From Mangrovibacter yixingensis (GTDB taxonomy: Bacteria; Pseudomonadota; Gammaproteobacteria; Enterobacterales; Enterobacteriaceae), in contig NZ_JAIVKM010000001.1 in NCBI RefSeq assembly GCF_020523985.1, positions 1,364,001-1,428,000 on the forward strand: 64,000 bases of DNA, in the 5' to 3' direction. Position 1 is the stretch's first letter. Each line of letters starts with the position of its first letter. Shown here piece after piece: positions 25,065 through 34,892 of this stretch. A model generated the notes under the pieces. That model was not told the DNA's origin, searched no databases, and saw only the letters and a list, made by a program, of their open reading frames with translations. A program made the translations under genes and the position numbers.

Positions 25065-27701
25065 TTAAGGGGCGTTTTGTGACAGCAGGCTTTTCAGTTC
25101 CGGAATGCAGGAGCCACAATTAGTGCCACAGCCAAGTTGTTTACCCAGTGAGGTAACAGTCTGGCAACCGCTGGCGATAGCCTGGGTAATATCCCCAACG
25201 CGGGTACCAAAGCAACTGCACACCGTTTGGGCTCCCCGTGTATCGCCCAGAGTGCGCCCGGCAAGCAGCTGGTCGCTGGTTTGCTTATCCACTCTCTGAC
25301 CAAGGCTTGCGCATACCAGTGCGCTGTCCGGCTCTGGTGCCGCCGGGCTGGCATAGAATGCAATGCTCAGCGTCCCGTGGTTAAACCCCAGTAAGTGGCA
25401 GGCAAGATTATTGTCCGTAGCCTGGCGGTATTCCAGCCCGGCCAGCCAGGGCTGTTGCTGGAGCCAGTCTGTAACACACCCATCCCCCGCAAGCCAAATT
25501 TGCCAGCCGCCGGGAACCGGAGCCCGTGCCCACCATTGCACACCGGAAATAGTGACACTGTCACTTATGTATAGCACCCCTTCCCAGTCACTGGTCACGG
25601 GCTGGGCACGTACCGGGGTGAATTTACTTTCCGGTTGGCCAGATATTTCACAACGATGAGCCGCTATTAGCCCTCCCGGCTGGCTCTGCGCGGCAAACTG
25701 GCTGTTCCAGTGCATTGGTACAAACACCTGCCCGGCAGGCTGTGCATCCGTTATCATCGCCCGGCACAGCATCCAACCTGAGGCAGACTGTAACCGTACC
25801 AGGCTATTTTCAGTGATGCCAGACTGGCTGGCATCCGTTGGGTTGATTTCACAATAAGGTTTATTGCGGTGCTGCAGCAGGCTCGGAACCAGCCCGGTTC
25901 GGGTCATGGTGTGCCACTGGTCGCGGATACGGCCAGTATTCATGACCAGGGGGTAACATTTACTGGTGGTACTTTTTGGTGGTTGTAGGTGAACGGGGAT
26001 CAGGCGGGCTTTACCATCAGGAAAAGCAAATACGCCATCCTGAAATAACCGCGAACACCCAAGCGGATAGCGTGAATTCACTGGCCACTGAATGGGTTGT
26101 AACTGTTCCCATTCTGTGCGGCTTAAACCGCTTAACCCACTGATATCAAACAGGCGCTCCCCCCGGTTTTCAAAGCCGGTAAGTGCCGCGTGCTCACTAA
26201 AAATCTCATGAGGATGAGACCAGGCAAAAGCGTTCTCATACCCCAAACGCTGGGCGACTTGCGCAATTATCCACCAGTCTGGGCGGGTTTCACCGGGTGG
26301 TTCAGCAAAGCGCCGTTGCCGGGAGATGCGCCGTTCAGAATTGGTGACCGTGCCCTCTTTCTCTCCCCAGCCCTGGGCTGGGAAAAGTACATCAGCAAAG
26401 GCGGTTGTCGTGGTGTGCGCGGTGATGTCCGAAACTATCACGCATTCACACATCGACAGCGCCCGGGTAACCTGGTTGTTTTCCGGCATAGAAACTGCCG
26501 GGTTGGTGCCCATAATCCAGATGGCCTTGATGTCTCCCCGTTCGACTGCCTGAAAAAGCTCCACCGCTTTATAACCCGGTTTATGCGCTATGCGGCTGCT
26601 CCCCCAAAACCTGCCCACGCGTTCAATGGCCTCCGGGGTAAAATCCATATGGGCAGCAAGCTGGTTTGCCAGCCCACCCACTTCACGCCCGCCCATGGCA
26701 TTGGGCTGGCCGGTGATAGAAAAAGGGCCACATCCGGGGCTGGCTATTTGCCCGGAAACCAGGTGAGCATTGATTATGGCATTGCATTTATCTGTCCCAC
26801 TGGATGACTGGTTAATGCCCATACACCACATTGTCAAAACCCGGTTTGGTTTAGTGTACAACTGGTAAAAGTTTTCAACCTGCTGGGGCGTAAGACCACA
26901 GTGTTGCGCAACGACATCAACAGACCAGGGTGCGGCTGCCTCGGCCGTTTCGGTGCGCCCAACGGTTCTGGTACGCCATAGAGCATCCTCTTTCCCTTCT
27001 GTTATCAGCCAGTTCACAAGGCCGGTAAACAGTGCGCTGTCGCTGCCGGGTGTAATCGCCAGGTGCAGGTCTGCTTCAGCACAAGTCGTGCTGCGACGGG
27101 GGTCGATGGCGATAATTTTCATGCCTGGCCTGGCTTCCCGAGCAGCGGCCAGGCGTTGCCACAATACCGGATGTGCCCAGGCAAGGTTACTCCCTACCAG
27201 GACTACGACATCCGCCAGTTCAATATCCTCATAGTTGCAAGGCACTGCATCTTCGCCAAAAGCGCGTTTGTAGGCCGCTACAGCGGAAGACATACACAAC
27301 CGTGAATTGGTGTCGATATTGCCGCTACCGATAAACCCTTTCATAAGCTTATTGGCTGCATAGTAGTCTTCAGTGAGTAATTGCCCAGAGGCGTAGAACG
27401 CAACTGAATCCGGGCCGTGCCGTTGAATAATTTCAGCCAGACGCCGGGCGGTATGGTCCAGAGCCTGCTGCCAGGAAACTCGCTGCTGTTTGATGTGCGG
27501 GGCGAGAAGCCGCCCCTGTAGCCCCATGGTTTTATCCAGTGCACTGCCTTTTACACAGATACGCCCCAGGTTTGCCGGGTGTGAGGTATCGCCCTGCACT
27601 TTTATTGCGGGTATCTGCCCGGCAACATTTGCTGATGCCCCAAAAACCTGCAGACCGCAGCCGGTACCGCAATACGGGCAAGTGGTCCGGGTTTCATTCA
27701 T
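25065..27701 (-). CDS. nasA: Assimilatory nitrate reductase catalytic subunit
   Basis: The 878-residue cytoplasmic molybdopterin enzyme reduces nitrate to nitrite. The N-terminal [4Fe-4S] ligands are in TTCPYCGTGCGLQ with the fourth Cys in GRICVKGSAL. The Mo-bis-MGD domains follow, with MNTGRIRDQWHTMTRTG in the dinucleotide-binding region. The last 60 residues form a Bfd-like [2Fe-2S] domain (VCSCFGTRVGD, LGCGTNCGSCIPELK) that would take electrons from the NasC-type flavoprotein. Length and architecture match Klebsiella NasA. The start overlaps the end of the nasCB gene by 4 bp, so they are coupled. Last gene of the nas operon. Confidence 0.95.
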   Translation of the reverse strand: MNETRTTCPYCGTGCGLQVFGASANVAGQIPAIKVQGDTSHPANLGRICVKGSALDKTMGLQGRLLAPHIKQQRVSWQQALDHTARRLAEIIQRHGPDSVAFYASGQLLTEDYYAANKLMKGFIGSGNIDTNSRLCMSSAVAAYKRAFGEDAVPCNYEDIELADVVVLVGSNLAWAHPVLWQRLAAAREARPGMKIIAIDPRRSTTCAEADLHLAITPGSDSALFTGLVNWLITEGKEDALWRTRTVGRTETAEAAAPWSVDVVAQHCGLTPQQVENFYQLYTKPNRVLTMWCMGINQSSSGTDKCNAIINAHLVSGQIASPGCGPFSITGQPNAMGGREVGGLANQLAAHMDFTPEAIERVGRFWGSSRIAHKPGYKAVELFQAVERGDIKAIWIMGTNPAVSMPENNQVTRALSMCECVIVSDITAHTTTTAFADVLFPAQGWGEKEGTVTNSERRISRQRRFAEPPGETRPDWWIIAQVAQRLGYENAFAWSHPHEIFSEHAALTGFENRGERLFDISGLSGLSRTEWEQLQPIQWPVNSRYPLGCSRLFQDGVFAFPDGKARLIPVHLQPPKSTTSKCYPLVMNTGRIRDQWHTMTRTGLVPSLLQHRNKPYCEINPTDASQSGITENSLVRLQSASGWMLCRAMITDAQPAGQVFVPMHWNSQFAAQSQPGGLIAAHRCEISGQPESKFTPVRAQPVTSDWEGVLYISDSVTISGVQWWARAPVPGGWQIWLAGDGCVTDWLQQQPWLAGLEYRQATDNNLACHLLGFNHGTLSIAFYASPAAPEPDSALVCASLGQRVDKQTSDQLLAGRTLGDTRGAQTVCSCFGTRVGDITQAIASGCQTVTSLGKQLGCGTNCGSCIPELKSLLSQNAP

Positions 27702-30700
27702 ACAGTAGCCTCAACAACAGGCTCACTCAGTGTGGCTGGTTCGCTGGCAACCAGTACCTGCCCATTCACGATATGTACCGGCCAGCTGCGCAGGTGCGTT
27801 TCCCCTTCCAGTGCAAGTCCGTCAGCCAGACGGAAACGGTGCTTATACAGTGGTGAAATCACTATCAGTTCTCCCGCATTGTCTCCCAGTATGCCGCGTG
27901 ACATCACACAGGCCTGGGTACCCGGTTCAATATCGTCCAGTGCCCATACTTGTTCGCCCATACGGAACAAGGCAATGCGGTGGTTGCCCAGGCGAGCACC
28001 AATACCCGCATTATTGGGGATAGCGGAAACAGCACACACCGTTTGCCAGGGTTCCGCAGGCAGGCGCGACTGGTGTGCGGTTAGCGTAGTGGCGGGTTGT
28101 ATTTGCCCACGGCGGGTATCCCATTGCACAGATTCATCCGGGCTGTCGCTGTTGATGGTGGCGGTGAACCGGGCGAGTTGCTCCGGGTCGCTCAGCGTGG
28201 TTTGCCATTCACACTGCCAGGTATCAACAATGTGTGCCATGTTGGCTTCAAGCTGTGCGTTAATACCGAGTTTGTCGTCAATAACCACCTCACGGAGATA
28301 ATCCAGCCCACCTTCCAGATTATCAAGCCACACGCTGGTGCGGGTCAGACGCCCGGCGGTACGGATATAGAACATCAGAACCCGGTCGATGTAGCGAATT
28401 AATGTGTCGCTATCAAGATCAGTGGCAAACAGGTCTGCATGGCGAGGTTTCATTCCGCCATTACCGCAGACATACAGGTTCCAGCCTTTGTCCGTGGCAA
28501 TCACACCAATATCTTTGCTTTGTGCTTCCGCACACTCACGGGTACAGCCTGAAACCGCCATTTTAATTTTGTGAGGCGAACGCAATCCTTTGTAGCGTTG
28601 CTCCAGCTCAATCGCCATGCTGGTTGAATCCTGTACACCGTAACGGCACCAGTTTTCACCCACACAGGATTTCACCGTACGCAGCGACTTGCCATAAGCG
28701 TGGCCGGTTTCAAAACCAGCATCAATCAGTTCCTGCCAGATAAGGGGTAACTGCGCCAGGGTGGCACCAAACAGGTCGATGCGCTGGCCGCCAGTAATTT
28801 TGGTATACAAATTGTAGCGTTGGGCGACTTCACCAATGGCAATTAAGCCTTGCGGAGTTATCTCGCCTGCCGGGACCCTTGGCACGATGGAGTAAGTGCC
28901 GTTTTTCTGAATATTGGCAAAATAGCGGTCATTGGTATCTTGCAATGGTAAGTGCTCTGGTTTCAGCAGGTAGTCATTCCAGGCTGATGCCAGCAGCGAG
29001 CCAACCAGTGGTTTGCAAATTTCGCAGCCATGGCCACTGCCGTGGCGCTGGATCAGTTCATCAAAGCTGCGGATATTTTCAACCTGAATCAGGTTAAATA
29101 ATGCCTGGCGTGACCAGGGGAAGTGTTCACAAATATCATCACTGACCGCAACCCCGGATTCTTCCAGTGCCTGTTCCATAACCTGTTTAACCAGGGCGGT
29201 GCACCCACCGCAACCTGTGCCCGCCTTCGTGAATGATTTCACCGCGCTAAGATCATGGTGGCCTGCGGTTACTGCTGCACTAATTGCGCCTTTGGTTACG
29301 TTGTGGCACGAACACAATACGGCGCTGTCCGGAAGTGCTTTAGTGCCCTGAGCAACGGGTTTATCCCCCGTTGCGGGTAAAATCAGTTGGGCTGGTGAAT
29401 CTGGCAAGCCAATGCGATTGAGCATCAGTTGCAGTAAGTTACTGTAGTCGCTGGCGTCACCCACCAGGACGCCGCCCAATAGTTGTTTTTTATCGGCGCT
29501 GACCACAATTTTTTTGTAAATGCCATCCGGGCCGTTGTGCCACTGGTACACCAGGCTACCGGGGGTTTTGCCATGGGCGTCACCCAGCGAGGCCACTTCC
29601 ACCCCAAGCAGTTTCAGGCGGGTACTCATGTCTGCACCACGGAATTGGGCTTCCTGCTCGCCTGACAAGCGGGCGGCGGCAATACGCGCCATATCATAAC
29701 CGGGGGCTACCAGACCAAAAATAGCGCCCTCCCAGAGAGCACACTCCCCAATGGCATAAATCGCCGGATGGCTGGTACGGCACTGGTTATCAATAACAAT
29801 GCCACCGCGCGGCCCGATGGACAGCCCGGCGATGCGCGCCAGGTCATCACGCGGGCGGATCCCGGCAGAAAAGACCACCAGGTCGGTATCCAGCGGTTCA
29901 CCACTGCTGAACTGTAACTGCAACCCATTGGCACTGGTGGCGATTTTGGTGGTTTGCATCCCCGTATGGACATGGACACCCAGCGCCTGAATTTTGGTAC
30001 TGAGCAGCGTAGCACCTTCATCATCCAGTTGAACCGCCATCAGGCGCGGCGAAAATTCCACTACATGGGTTTCCAGCCCCAGCGTTTTCAGCGCGTTAGC
30101 GGCTTCCAGACCAAGTAAGCCGCCACCAATCACCACCCCCCGTGTTGCATGGCTAGCACAGGCCTTAATCGCATCCAGATCATCCAGTGTACGGTAAACA
30201 AAACAGCGGTGGTCATCATGGCCTTCAATGGGCGGGACAAAAGCCCGTGAGCCGGTTGCCAGCACCAATTGGTCCCAGGCCAGCTCACGCCCCTGTGAGT
30301 CAGTCAGGCTTCGCCGGTCGGTATCAAGAGCTGTTACCTGGCTGTGGGTGCGCAATTCAATACCATGCTGTTCAAAAAAATCGGCATCCGTGAGGCTCAG
30401 TGTGCTGGCATTCCCGGCGGTAAAATAGTCGGTTAAATGCACCCGGTCGTAGGCCAGATGGCGCTCTTCACCATAAACCACAATCTGCCATTGCTGGTGC
30501 ATACCCCGTTCAACCAGTTGCTCAAGAAAATACTGTCCGACCATGCCATGGCCAATAACAACCAGCGTTTTTTTGGTGTGCGTGTTGATATCCTGCATTG
30601 CTTCTGTCCTTGCGGTTGGTGCCGCTTCCGGGGAGGGAACACCCGGAAGGAGGGCGTGAAAATGAATAGGTTGGTGCATCAGCGCACTGATACGCGCGGC

Positions 30701-31798
30701 TTCACTGATATCGCCCCACAGGAGCGCACCTGTCAGGTGCCCGTCGTGGGTAAATAACCGTAGGTAGTCACCCGTGGACGTGTTCTCACTGATTAAGGGG
30801 GGAGCATTTTCCTGCTCCAGACGGGAGCCGAGACAAAACAGCTGCACCCCCCGCACTTTCAGGCGGGTGCCCTGGGGCGCGGGGCAGTAATCATCGATGG
30901 CCTGCCCTGCAAGGCGATGGGCGAGTACCACTGCCTGCGCCAGGCAAGGTGCCAGCAGGCCGGGTACGTCACCGTTAAACTCACTACACTCGCCGAGTGC
31001 GCTGATGGTGTGGTCGCTTGTCCGGAGTTGCCCGTCAACCTGGATTCCTCGCCCACATGCCAGGCCTGCTTCATGGGCAAGCGTTATATTTGGCCGGATG
31101 CCGGTCGCTATCACCACCCGGCCTGCTGGCAATATCTGCCCATCGGTAAGCGTTACTGCATCAGGGGTGATGGCTGTAATTCCGCTGTTCATCAGGCAGT
31201 GGACGCCCTGCCGGGACAGCCCACGGAGTAGCCGTTCGCCGCATTGTGCGTCAATCTGGCGTTCAAGGGGCCAGCCATGGCGGTGAACCAGAGAAACTTG
31301 CCGCCCTTGCTGTGCCAGCGCTGCTGCGGCTTCAACCCCAACGAACCCGCCACCCAGCACGACAACTGGTGTATCGGGCGGGTCATTTTGCAGTGTGGAC
31401 AGATCCTGCTGGTGGCGGAACCCGCACACATGGGGCAACTGAATTCCTGTGACAGACGGCATTGCAGATTGCGACCCGGTGGCAATAACTAATTGATCCC
31501 ACACAAGTGTGCGTTTATCCGTCACCAGTTGGTGGCTTTCCCGTTGAACGGAAAGTACCGTTTCACCCGTGAGCAAGGTGACACCCTGCTCCAGGTACCA
31601 GGATGACGGGTGCAGCACGGTTTCTGCGAAGCTTTTGTCACCGTTCAGAACGGACGGCAACTGAACCCGGTTGTAGGTTGCATGCTGCTCATTACCAATC
31701 AGCGTAACCCGGAAACGTTCCGGCGCGAGCGCTAACAGCGTTTCCACCAGCTTCAGTGCCGCCATTCCATTCCCTGCCACCACCAGATGCGGTTTCAT
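27698..31798 (-). CDS. nasB: Fused NasC-NasB: NADH electron-transfer flavoprotein + nitrite reductase
   Basis: A single 1366-codon frame joins two proteins. Residues 1-395 are a FAD/NAD-dependent oxidoreductase like NasC, which passes NADH electrons to nitrate reductase. Residues 401-1366 are a NirB-type assimilatory nitrite reductase: FAD/NAD domain (VVIGHGMVGQYFLEQLVERG), Bfd-like [2Fe-2S] (VLCSCHN, GTGCGGCTALV), siroheme/[4Fe-4S] ligands (CVGENWC and GCTRECAEAQ) and a NirD-like C-terminus from about 1251. Met401 (ATG at 30598) has AAGGA 8 nt upstream, so a free NasB could still be made. The NirD-like part lacks Rieske ligands, as is normal for NirD. It is placed between nasD and nasA as in Klebsiella nasFEDCBA, where these are two genes. 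Confidence 0.93.
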   Translation of the reverse strand: MKPHLVVAGNGMAALKLVETLLALAPERFRVTLIGNEQHATYNRVQLPSVLNGDKSFAETVLHPSSWYLEQGVTLLTGETVLSVQRESHQLVTDKRTLVWDQLVIATGSQSAMPSVTGIQLPHVCGFRHQQDLSTLQNDPPDTPVVVLGGGFVGVEAAAALAQQGRQVSLVHRHGWPLERQIDAQCGERLLRGLSRQGVHCLMNSGITAITPDAVTLTDGQILPAGRVVIATGIRPNITLAHEAGLACGRGIQVDGQLRTSDHTISALGECSEFNGDVPGLLAPCLAQAVVLAHRLAGQAIDDYCPAPQGTRLKVRGVQLFCLGSRLEQENAPPLISENTSTGDYLRLFTHDGHLTGALLWGDISEAARISALMHQPIHFHALLPGVPSPEAAPTARTEAMQDINTHTKKTLVVIGHGMVGQYFLEQLVERGMHQQWQIVVYGEERHLAYDRVHLTDYFTAGNASTLSLTDADFFEQHGIELRTHSQVTALDTDRRSLTDSQGRELAWDQLVLATGSRAFVPPIEGHDDHRCFVYRTLDDLDAIKACASHATRGVVIGGGLLGLEAANALKTLGLETHVVEFSPRLMAVQLDDEGATLLSTKIQALGVHVHTGMQTTKIATSANGLQLQFSSGEPLDTDLVVFSAGIRPRDDLARIAGLSIGPRGGIVIDNQCRTSHPAIYAIGECALWEGAIFGLVAPGYDMARIAAARLSGEQEAQFRGADMSTRLKLLGVEVASLGDAHGKTPGSLVYQWHNGPDGIYKKIVVSADKKQLLGGVLVGDASDYSNLLQLMLNRIGLPDSPAQLILPATGDKPVAQGTKALPDSAVLCSCHNVTKGAISAAVTAGHHDLSAVKSFTKAGTGCGGCTALVKQVMEQALEESGVAVSDDICEHFPWSRQALFNLIQVENIRSFDELIQRHGSGHGCEICKPLVGSLLASAWNDYLLKPEHLPLQDTNDRYFANIQKNGTYSIVPRVPAGEITPQGLIAIGEVAQRYNLYTKITGGQRIDLFGATLAQLPLIWQELIDAGFETGHAYGKSLRTVKSCVGENWCRYGVQDSTSMAIELEQRYKGLRSPHKIKMAVSGCTRECAEAQSKDIGVIATDKGWNLYVCGNGGMKPRHADLFATDLDSDTLIRYIDRVLMFYIRTAGRLTRTSVWLDNLEGGLDYLREVVIDDKLGINAQLEANMAHIVDTWQCEWQTTLSDPEQLARFTATINSDSPDESVQWDTRRGQIQPATTLTAHQSRLPAEPWQTVCAVSAIPNNAGIGARLGNHRIALFRMGEQVWALDDIEPGTQACVMSRGILGDNAGELIVISPLYKHRFRLADGLALEGETHLRSWPVHIVNGQVLVASEPATLSEPVVEATV

Positions 31799-31808
31799 TG
31801 GCCGTTCC

Positions 31809-32597
31809 TTAAGCTGCTGCGGGCTGTTTTTCGTACAGGAACTGCAATATCTGCTGGCGCAACTGGTGGTAACGCGGGTTATCCGCCAGTGCTACCCGGT
31901 TGCGGGGCCGGGGTAGATCGATCTCCAGAATCTCGCCCACAGTCGCGGCAGGGCCATTGGTCATCATTAACACCCGGTCTGAAAGCAACACGGCTTCGTC
32001 CACATCATGCGTTATCAGAACCAGTGTGGTATTCAGGCGTGCCTGGATTTGCATGACAGCATCCTGCAAGTGCGCGCGGGTCAGTGCGTCCAGTGCCCCA
32101 AAGGGTTCATCCATCAGTAAAACGCGGGGGCTCATAGCCAAAGCCCGCGCGATGCCGACACGTTGCTTCATCCCGCCGGATATTTCGTCCGGCCGTTTAT
32201 CCATGGCGTGGCCCATTTGCACACGTTCAAGGTTATGTTCGGTCCATTCGCGCATTTCAGCTTTGGTTTTGCTGCCTTTAAATACGGTTTCTACAGCCAA
32301 TGCGACATTTTCGCGTGCGGTCAGCCAGGGAAGCAGAGAGTGATTTTGGAAAACCACCGCACGTTCCGGGCCTGGTCCGGCAATTTCTTTGTTGTCACAC
32401 AACAACCCACCACTGCTGGGCAGTGTCAGGCCGGCAATCAAATTCAGTAAGGTGGATTTACCGCACCCGGAGTGGCCAATCAGGCTGATGGTTTCACCTT
32501 CAGCGATGTCGAAGCTAACCCGGTCCAGGGCGATAAACGGGCCACTGGCTGTCATAAACTGTTGGCTGACATTTTGAACCTGAATGATTTTGTTCAT
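31809..32597 (-). CDS. nasD: Nitrate ABC transporter ATPase
   Basis: The 262-residue ATPase of the nitrate/sulfonate/taurine import family has Walker A GHSGCGKST, signature ISGGMKQRVGIARAL, Walker B VLLMDEPFGALD and switch His in VLITHDVDEAVLL. It energises nitrate import with NasE and NasF at the inner membrane. The ATG overlaps the nasE stop (ATGA), and its stop lies 10 bp before nasCB. The name follows Klebsiella usage (NrtD in cyanobacteria). Confidence 0.93.
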   Translation of the reverse strand: MNKIIQVQNVSQQFMTASGPFIALDRVSFDIAEGETISLIGHSGCGKSTLLNLIAGLTLPSSGGLLCDNKEIAGPGPERAVVFQNHSLLPWLTARENVALAVETVFKGSKTKAEMREWTEHNLERVQMGHAMDKRPDEISGGMKQRVGIARALAMSPRVLLMDEPFGALDALTRAHLQDAVMQIQARLNTTLVLITHDVDEAVLLSDRVLMMTNGPAATVGEILEIDLPRPRNRVALADNPRYHQLRQQILQFLYEKQPAAA

Positions 32598-33499
32598 TTA
32601 TCCTCCTGGCTATCCCAGGTGAAGCGGCGTGCTATCAGCAGTAGTGCCTGTTCAAGTAACAGCCCTACTGCCCCAATGATTAAAATGGCGATCAGAATGT
32701 TTTCTACATTGAGGTTGTTCCATTCATTCCAGATCCAGAACCCTATCCCCAGACCGCCGGTGAGCATTTCTGCAGCCACAATCACCAGCCAGGCAATCCC
32801 CATGGAAAGGCGTACCCCAGTCATCACCGCAGGCAGCACGGCAGGAAACAAAATGCGGCGCATAATGGTCCACTCACTCAGCCGTAATACCCGGGCGACA
32901 TTCAGATACGTCTGTGGAACCCGGCGCACACCTTCTGCGGTGTTGATTATCATGGGCCAGATAGCACAGATAAAAATGGTCCAGCTTGATGCCGGTTCAG
33001 CACGCTGGAACAGCAGCAAGCCTATTGGCAGCCAGGCCAATGGGCTGACCGGGCGCAGTAACGCTATTACCGGGTTAAACATCCGGCTGAGAAACTGAAA
33101 ACGCCCCAGCAGAAACCCGGCGGGAATACCCACCAACGCGGCAAGGCTGAAACCGACAGCGACACGCTCAAGAGATGCCAGTACGTTCCAGCCAATTCCC
33201 TGGTCATTCGGGCCATTGTTGTAAAACGGGTCGGCAAAAAGGGTTTTGGCCGCTTCCAGCGTGGTGACTGGCCCCGGGAAACCCTGGCTGTGTAGCGCTG
33301 CCAGTTGCCACACCACGCCCAGTAATCCAAGCCCGGCCAGGACAGGAATGATGCGTTCCAGTAACTGGCGCAGCGTGTGAGAAATGCGATGTGGACGGCG
33401 AACTGGTTTGACCGCCAGGTTCACGACTTCACCCGGCATCTGTTTTTCTGCCCCCGGGCGTTCAGCGTTCAGGGGGGTTATCTGTTGTGCTGTTTTCAT
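32594..33499 (-). CDS. nasE: Nitrate ABC transporter permease
   Basis: This 301-residue inner-membrane protein of the NrtB/SsuC permease family has about six helices and the ATPase-contact segment VRRVPQTYLNVARVL, followed by LPAVMTGVRLSMGIAWLVIV. ATG 33499 is chosen: GAGGT lies 7 nt upstream and the position fits the nasF stop 10 bp away. An in-frame start at 33559 would run into nasF. A roughly 45-residue hydrophilic N-terminus precedes the first helix. Confidence 0.92.
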   Translation of the reverse strand: MKTAQQITPLNAERPGAEKQMPGEVVNLAVKPVRRPHRISHTLRQLLERIIPVLAGLGLLGVVWQLAALHSQGFPGPVTTLEAAKTLFADPFYNNGPNDQGIGWNVLASLERVAVGFSLAALVGIPAGFLLGRFQFLSRMFNPVIALLRPVSPLAWLPIGLLLFQRAEPASSWTIFICAIWPMIINTAEGVRRVPQTYLNVARVLRLSEWTIMRRILFPAVLPAVMTGVRLSMGIAWLVIVAAEMLTGGLGIGFWIWNEWNNLNVENILIAILIIGAVGLLLEQALLLIARRFTWDSQEDK

Positions 33500-33509
33500 G
33501 TCCCGGACC

Positions 33510-34760
33510 TCATTGTTTAATGGCAAAGCTGTCTGCATACGCTGCGGGGTTGGTACCATCCCAAACCTTGCCGTCCATCAGCGTGCTTTTGCGCAGTGAA
33601 CTTGTAGGAATAGATACGCCACCTACCGCGGTGGCCGCGGCTTTGTACACATCCACACGGTTAATTTGGCGTGCAATAGCGAGATAATCAGGTGAGGTTT
33701 TAATTAACCCCCAGCGCTTGAACTGGGTCAGGAACCACATGCCGTCTGAATCCCATGGGTAACTCACTTCGCCATCATGGAAGAAGCGCATTGCGTGGGC
33801 ATCCTGCCAGGTTTTACCCAGGCCATCTTCATATTTCCCCAACATGCGCCCTTCAATGATTTCAGGTTTAGTGTTGATCCACGGGCGCTGGGCGATAACC
33901 TGAACGGTTTCACGTTTATTGGCATCGCTGGCGTCTATCCAGCGGGCGGCATCCAGTACAGCAGCCGTGAGCGCTCTGGCAGTATTCGGGTGTTTTTCTA
34001 CCCATTCTTGCCGGGTGCCGAGGATCTTTTCTGGGTGATCCGGCCATACAGACTGGGATGTGGCAGCGGTGAAACCGATATTGTCGCTGATAGCCCGTTG
34101 GTTCCAGGGTTCACCAACACAGCAACCCACCATGTTGCCTATCTTCATGTTCATCACCATTTGTGGTGGTGGAACAACAACCGTGCGCACGTCAGTAAAG
34201 GGGTTAACGCCTGCGCTTGCCAGCCAGTAATAGAGCCACATGGCATGGGTGCTGGTTGGAAAAGTGTGGGCGAAGGTCATGGAACCAGCCGGTTTGGCAT
34301 CAATGGCTTTTTTTAGTGATTCAACATTGGTAACCCCGGCCGCCTTGAGCTGGTTAGATAGTGAAATCCCCTGCCCGTTGTTATTCAGGGTCATCAGACT
34401 TGCCATGTTACGTTGCGGGCCAGCGACACCCAGTTGCAGGCCATAAATTAAGCCATAGAGAACGTGGGCAGCATCCAGTTCGCCGGACAGCAGTTTATCG
34501 CGCACTGCTGCCCAACTGGCTTCTTTGCTGGGCTGGATGCTGATGCCATATTTTTTATCAAATCCTTTGATGGCGGCCATCACCACTGGCGCGCAATCTG
34601 TCAGGGGAATAAACCCGACTTTCACCGTGGTCAACTCTGGCGCATCGGACCCCGCAGCCCAGGCTTGCTGGCGAATACCGGGCAGGAGCAAGCCGGCTCC
34701 CAGGGCGGCACTGCCTGCCAGAAACTGGCGGCGGGAAAGCGTAAAATGCGTTTTGCTCAT
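33510..34760 (-). CDS. nasF: Nitrate ABC transporter, Tat-exported binding protein
   Basis: The 416-residue binding protein of the NrtA/NasF type captures nitrate in the periplasm. The N-terminus carries a twin-arginine signal (SRRQFLAGSAALGAGLL), so it is likely exported folded by Tat. The mature part starts near LTTVKVGFIPLTDCAPVVMA, a family signature. ATG 34760 has AGGA 7 nt upstream; a TTG one codon earlier is ignored. First gene of the nas operon, behind a leader with an intrinsic terminator that NasR should override when nitrate or nitrite is present. Confidence 0.93.
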   Translation of the reverse strand: MSKTHFTLSRRQFLAGSAALGAGLLLPGIRQQAWAAGSDAPELTTVKVGFIPLTDCAPVVMAAIKGFDKKYGISIQPSKEASWAAVRDKLLSGELDAAHVLYGLIYGLQLGVAGPQRNMASLMTLNNNGQGISLSNQLKAAGVTNVESLKKAIDAKPAGSMTFAHTFPTSTHAMWLYYWLASAGVNPFTDVRTVVVPPPQMVMNMKIGNMVGCCVGEPWNQRAISDNIGFTAATSQSVWPDHPEKILGTRQEWVEKHPNTARALTAAVLDAARWIDASDANKRETVQVIAQRPWINTKPEIIEGRMLGKYEDGLGKTWQDAHAMRFFHDGEVSYPWDSDGMWFLTQFKRWGLIKTSPDYLAIARQINRVDVYKAAATAVGGVSIPTSSLRKSTLMDGKVWDGTNPAAYADSFAIKQ

Positions 34761-34782
34761 CAAAGCGTCCTGTTCTGAGAAT

Positions 34783-34830
34783 AAAAAAAAGGCGTCCGTA
34801 CTCCGGCCGAAGCCAAAGTAAGGACGCCTT
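34783..34830 (-). terminator. nasF leader intrinsic terminator (antitermination target)
   Basis: Read leftward, GGCGTCC pairs with GGACGCC around an inner GGCttcgGCC stem, followed by eight T residues, between the promoter and the nasF ATG. In Klebsiella the equivalent terminator is the point of nitrate control by NasR. It ends 22 bp before the start codon. Confidence 0.9.
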
Positions 34831-34844
34831 TATCCAAAGCACTC

Positions 34845-34866
34845 GTTTCACCGCCATTGGCGAAAC
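34845..34866 (-). ncRNA. nasF leader upstream hairpin (probable NasR-binding RNA element)
   Basis: GTTTCGCC on the leader RNA pairs with GGC and GAAAC after a short loop, forming an imperfect hairpin just before the terminator. ANTAR proteins such as NasR bind small hairpins placed like this and prevent terminator action. The role is inferred from position and from the known Klebsiella nasF leader. Confidence 0.65.
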
Positions 34867-34892
34867 AAATGCACGATTGTCAGAACTTAATT

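Noticed and set aside
27698-28048. Rieske iron-sulfur centre at the C-terminus of NasCB
   Set aside because: The domain has the NirD-like fold pattern but lacks the Cys/His ligands, as is usual for NirD.
31098-31798. Second nitrate-assimilation gene boundary (separate nasC)
   Set aside because: The frame runs without a stop into NasB, so a separate stop-delimited nasC cannot be annotated from this sequence.
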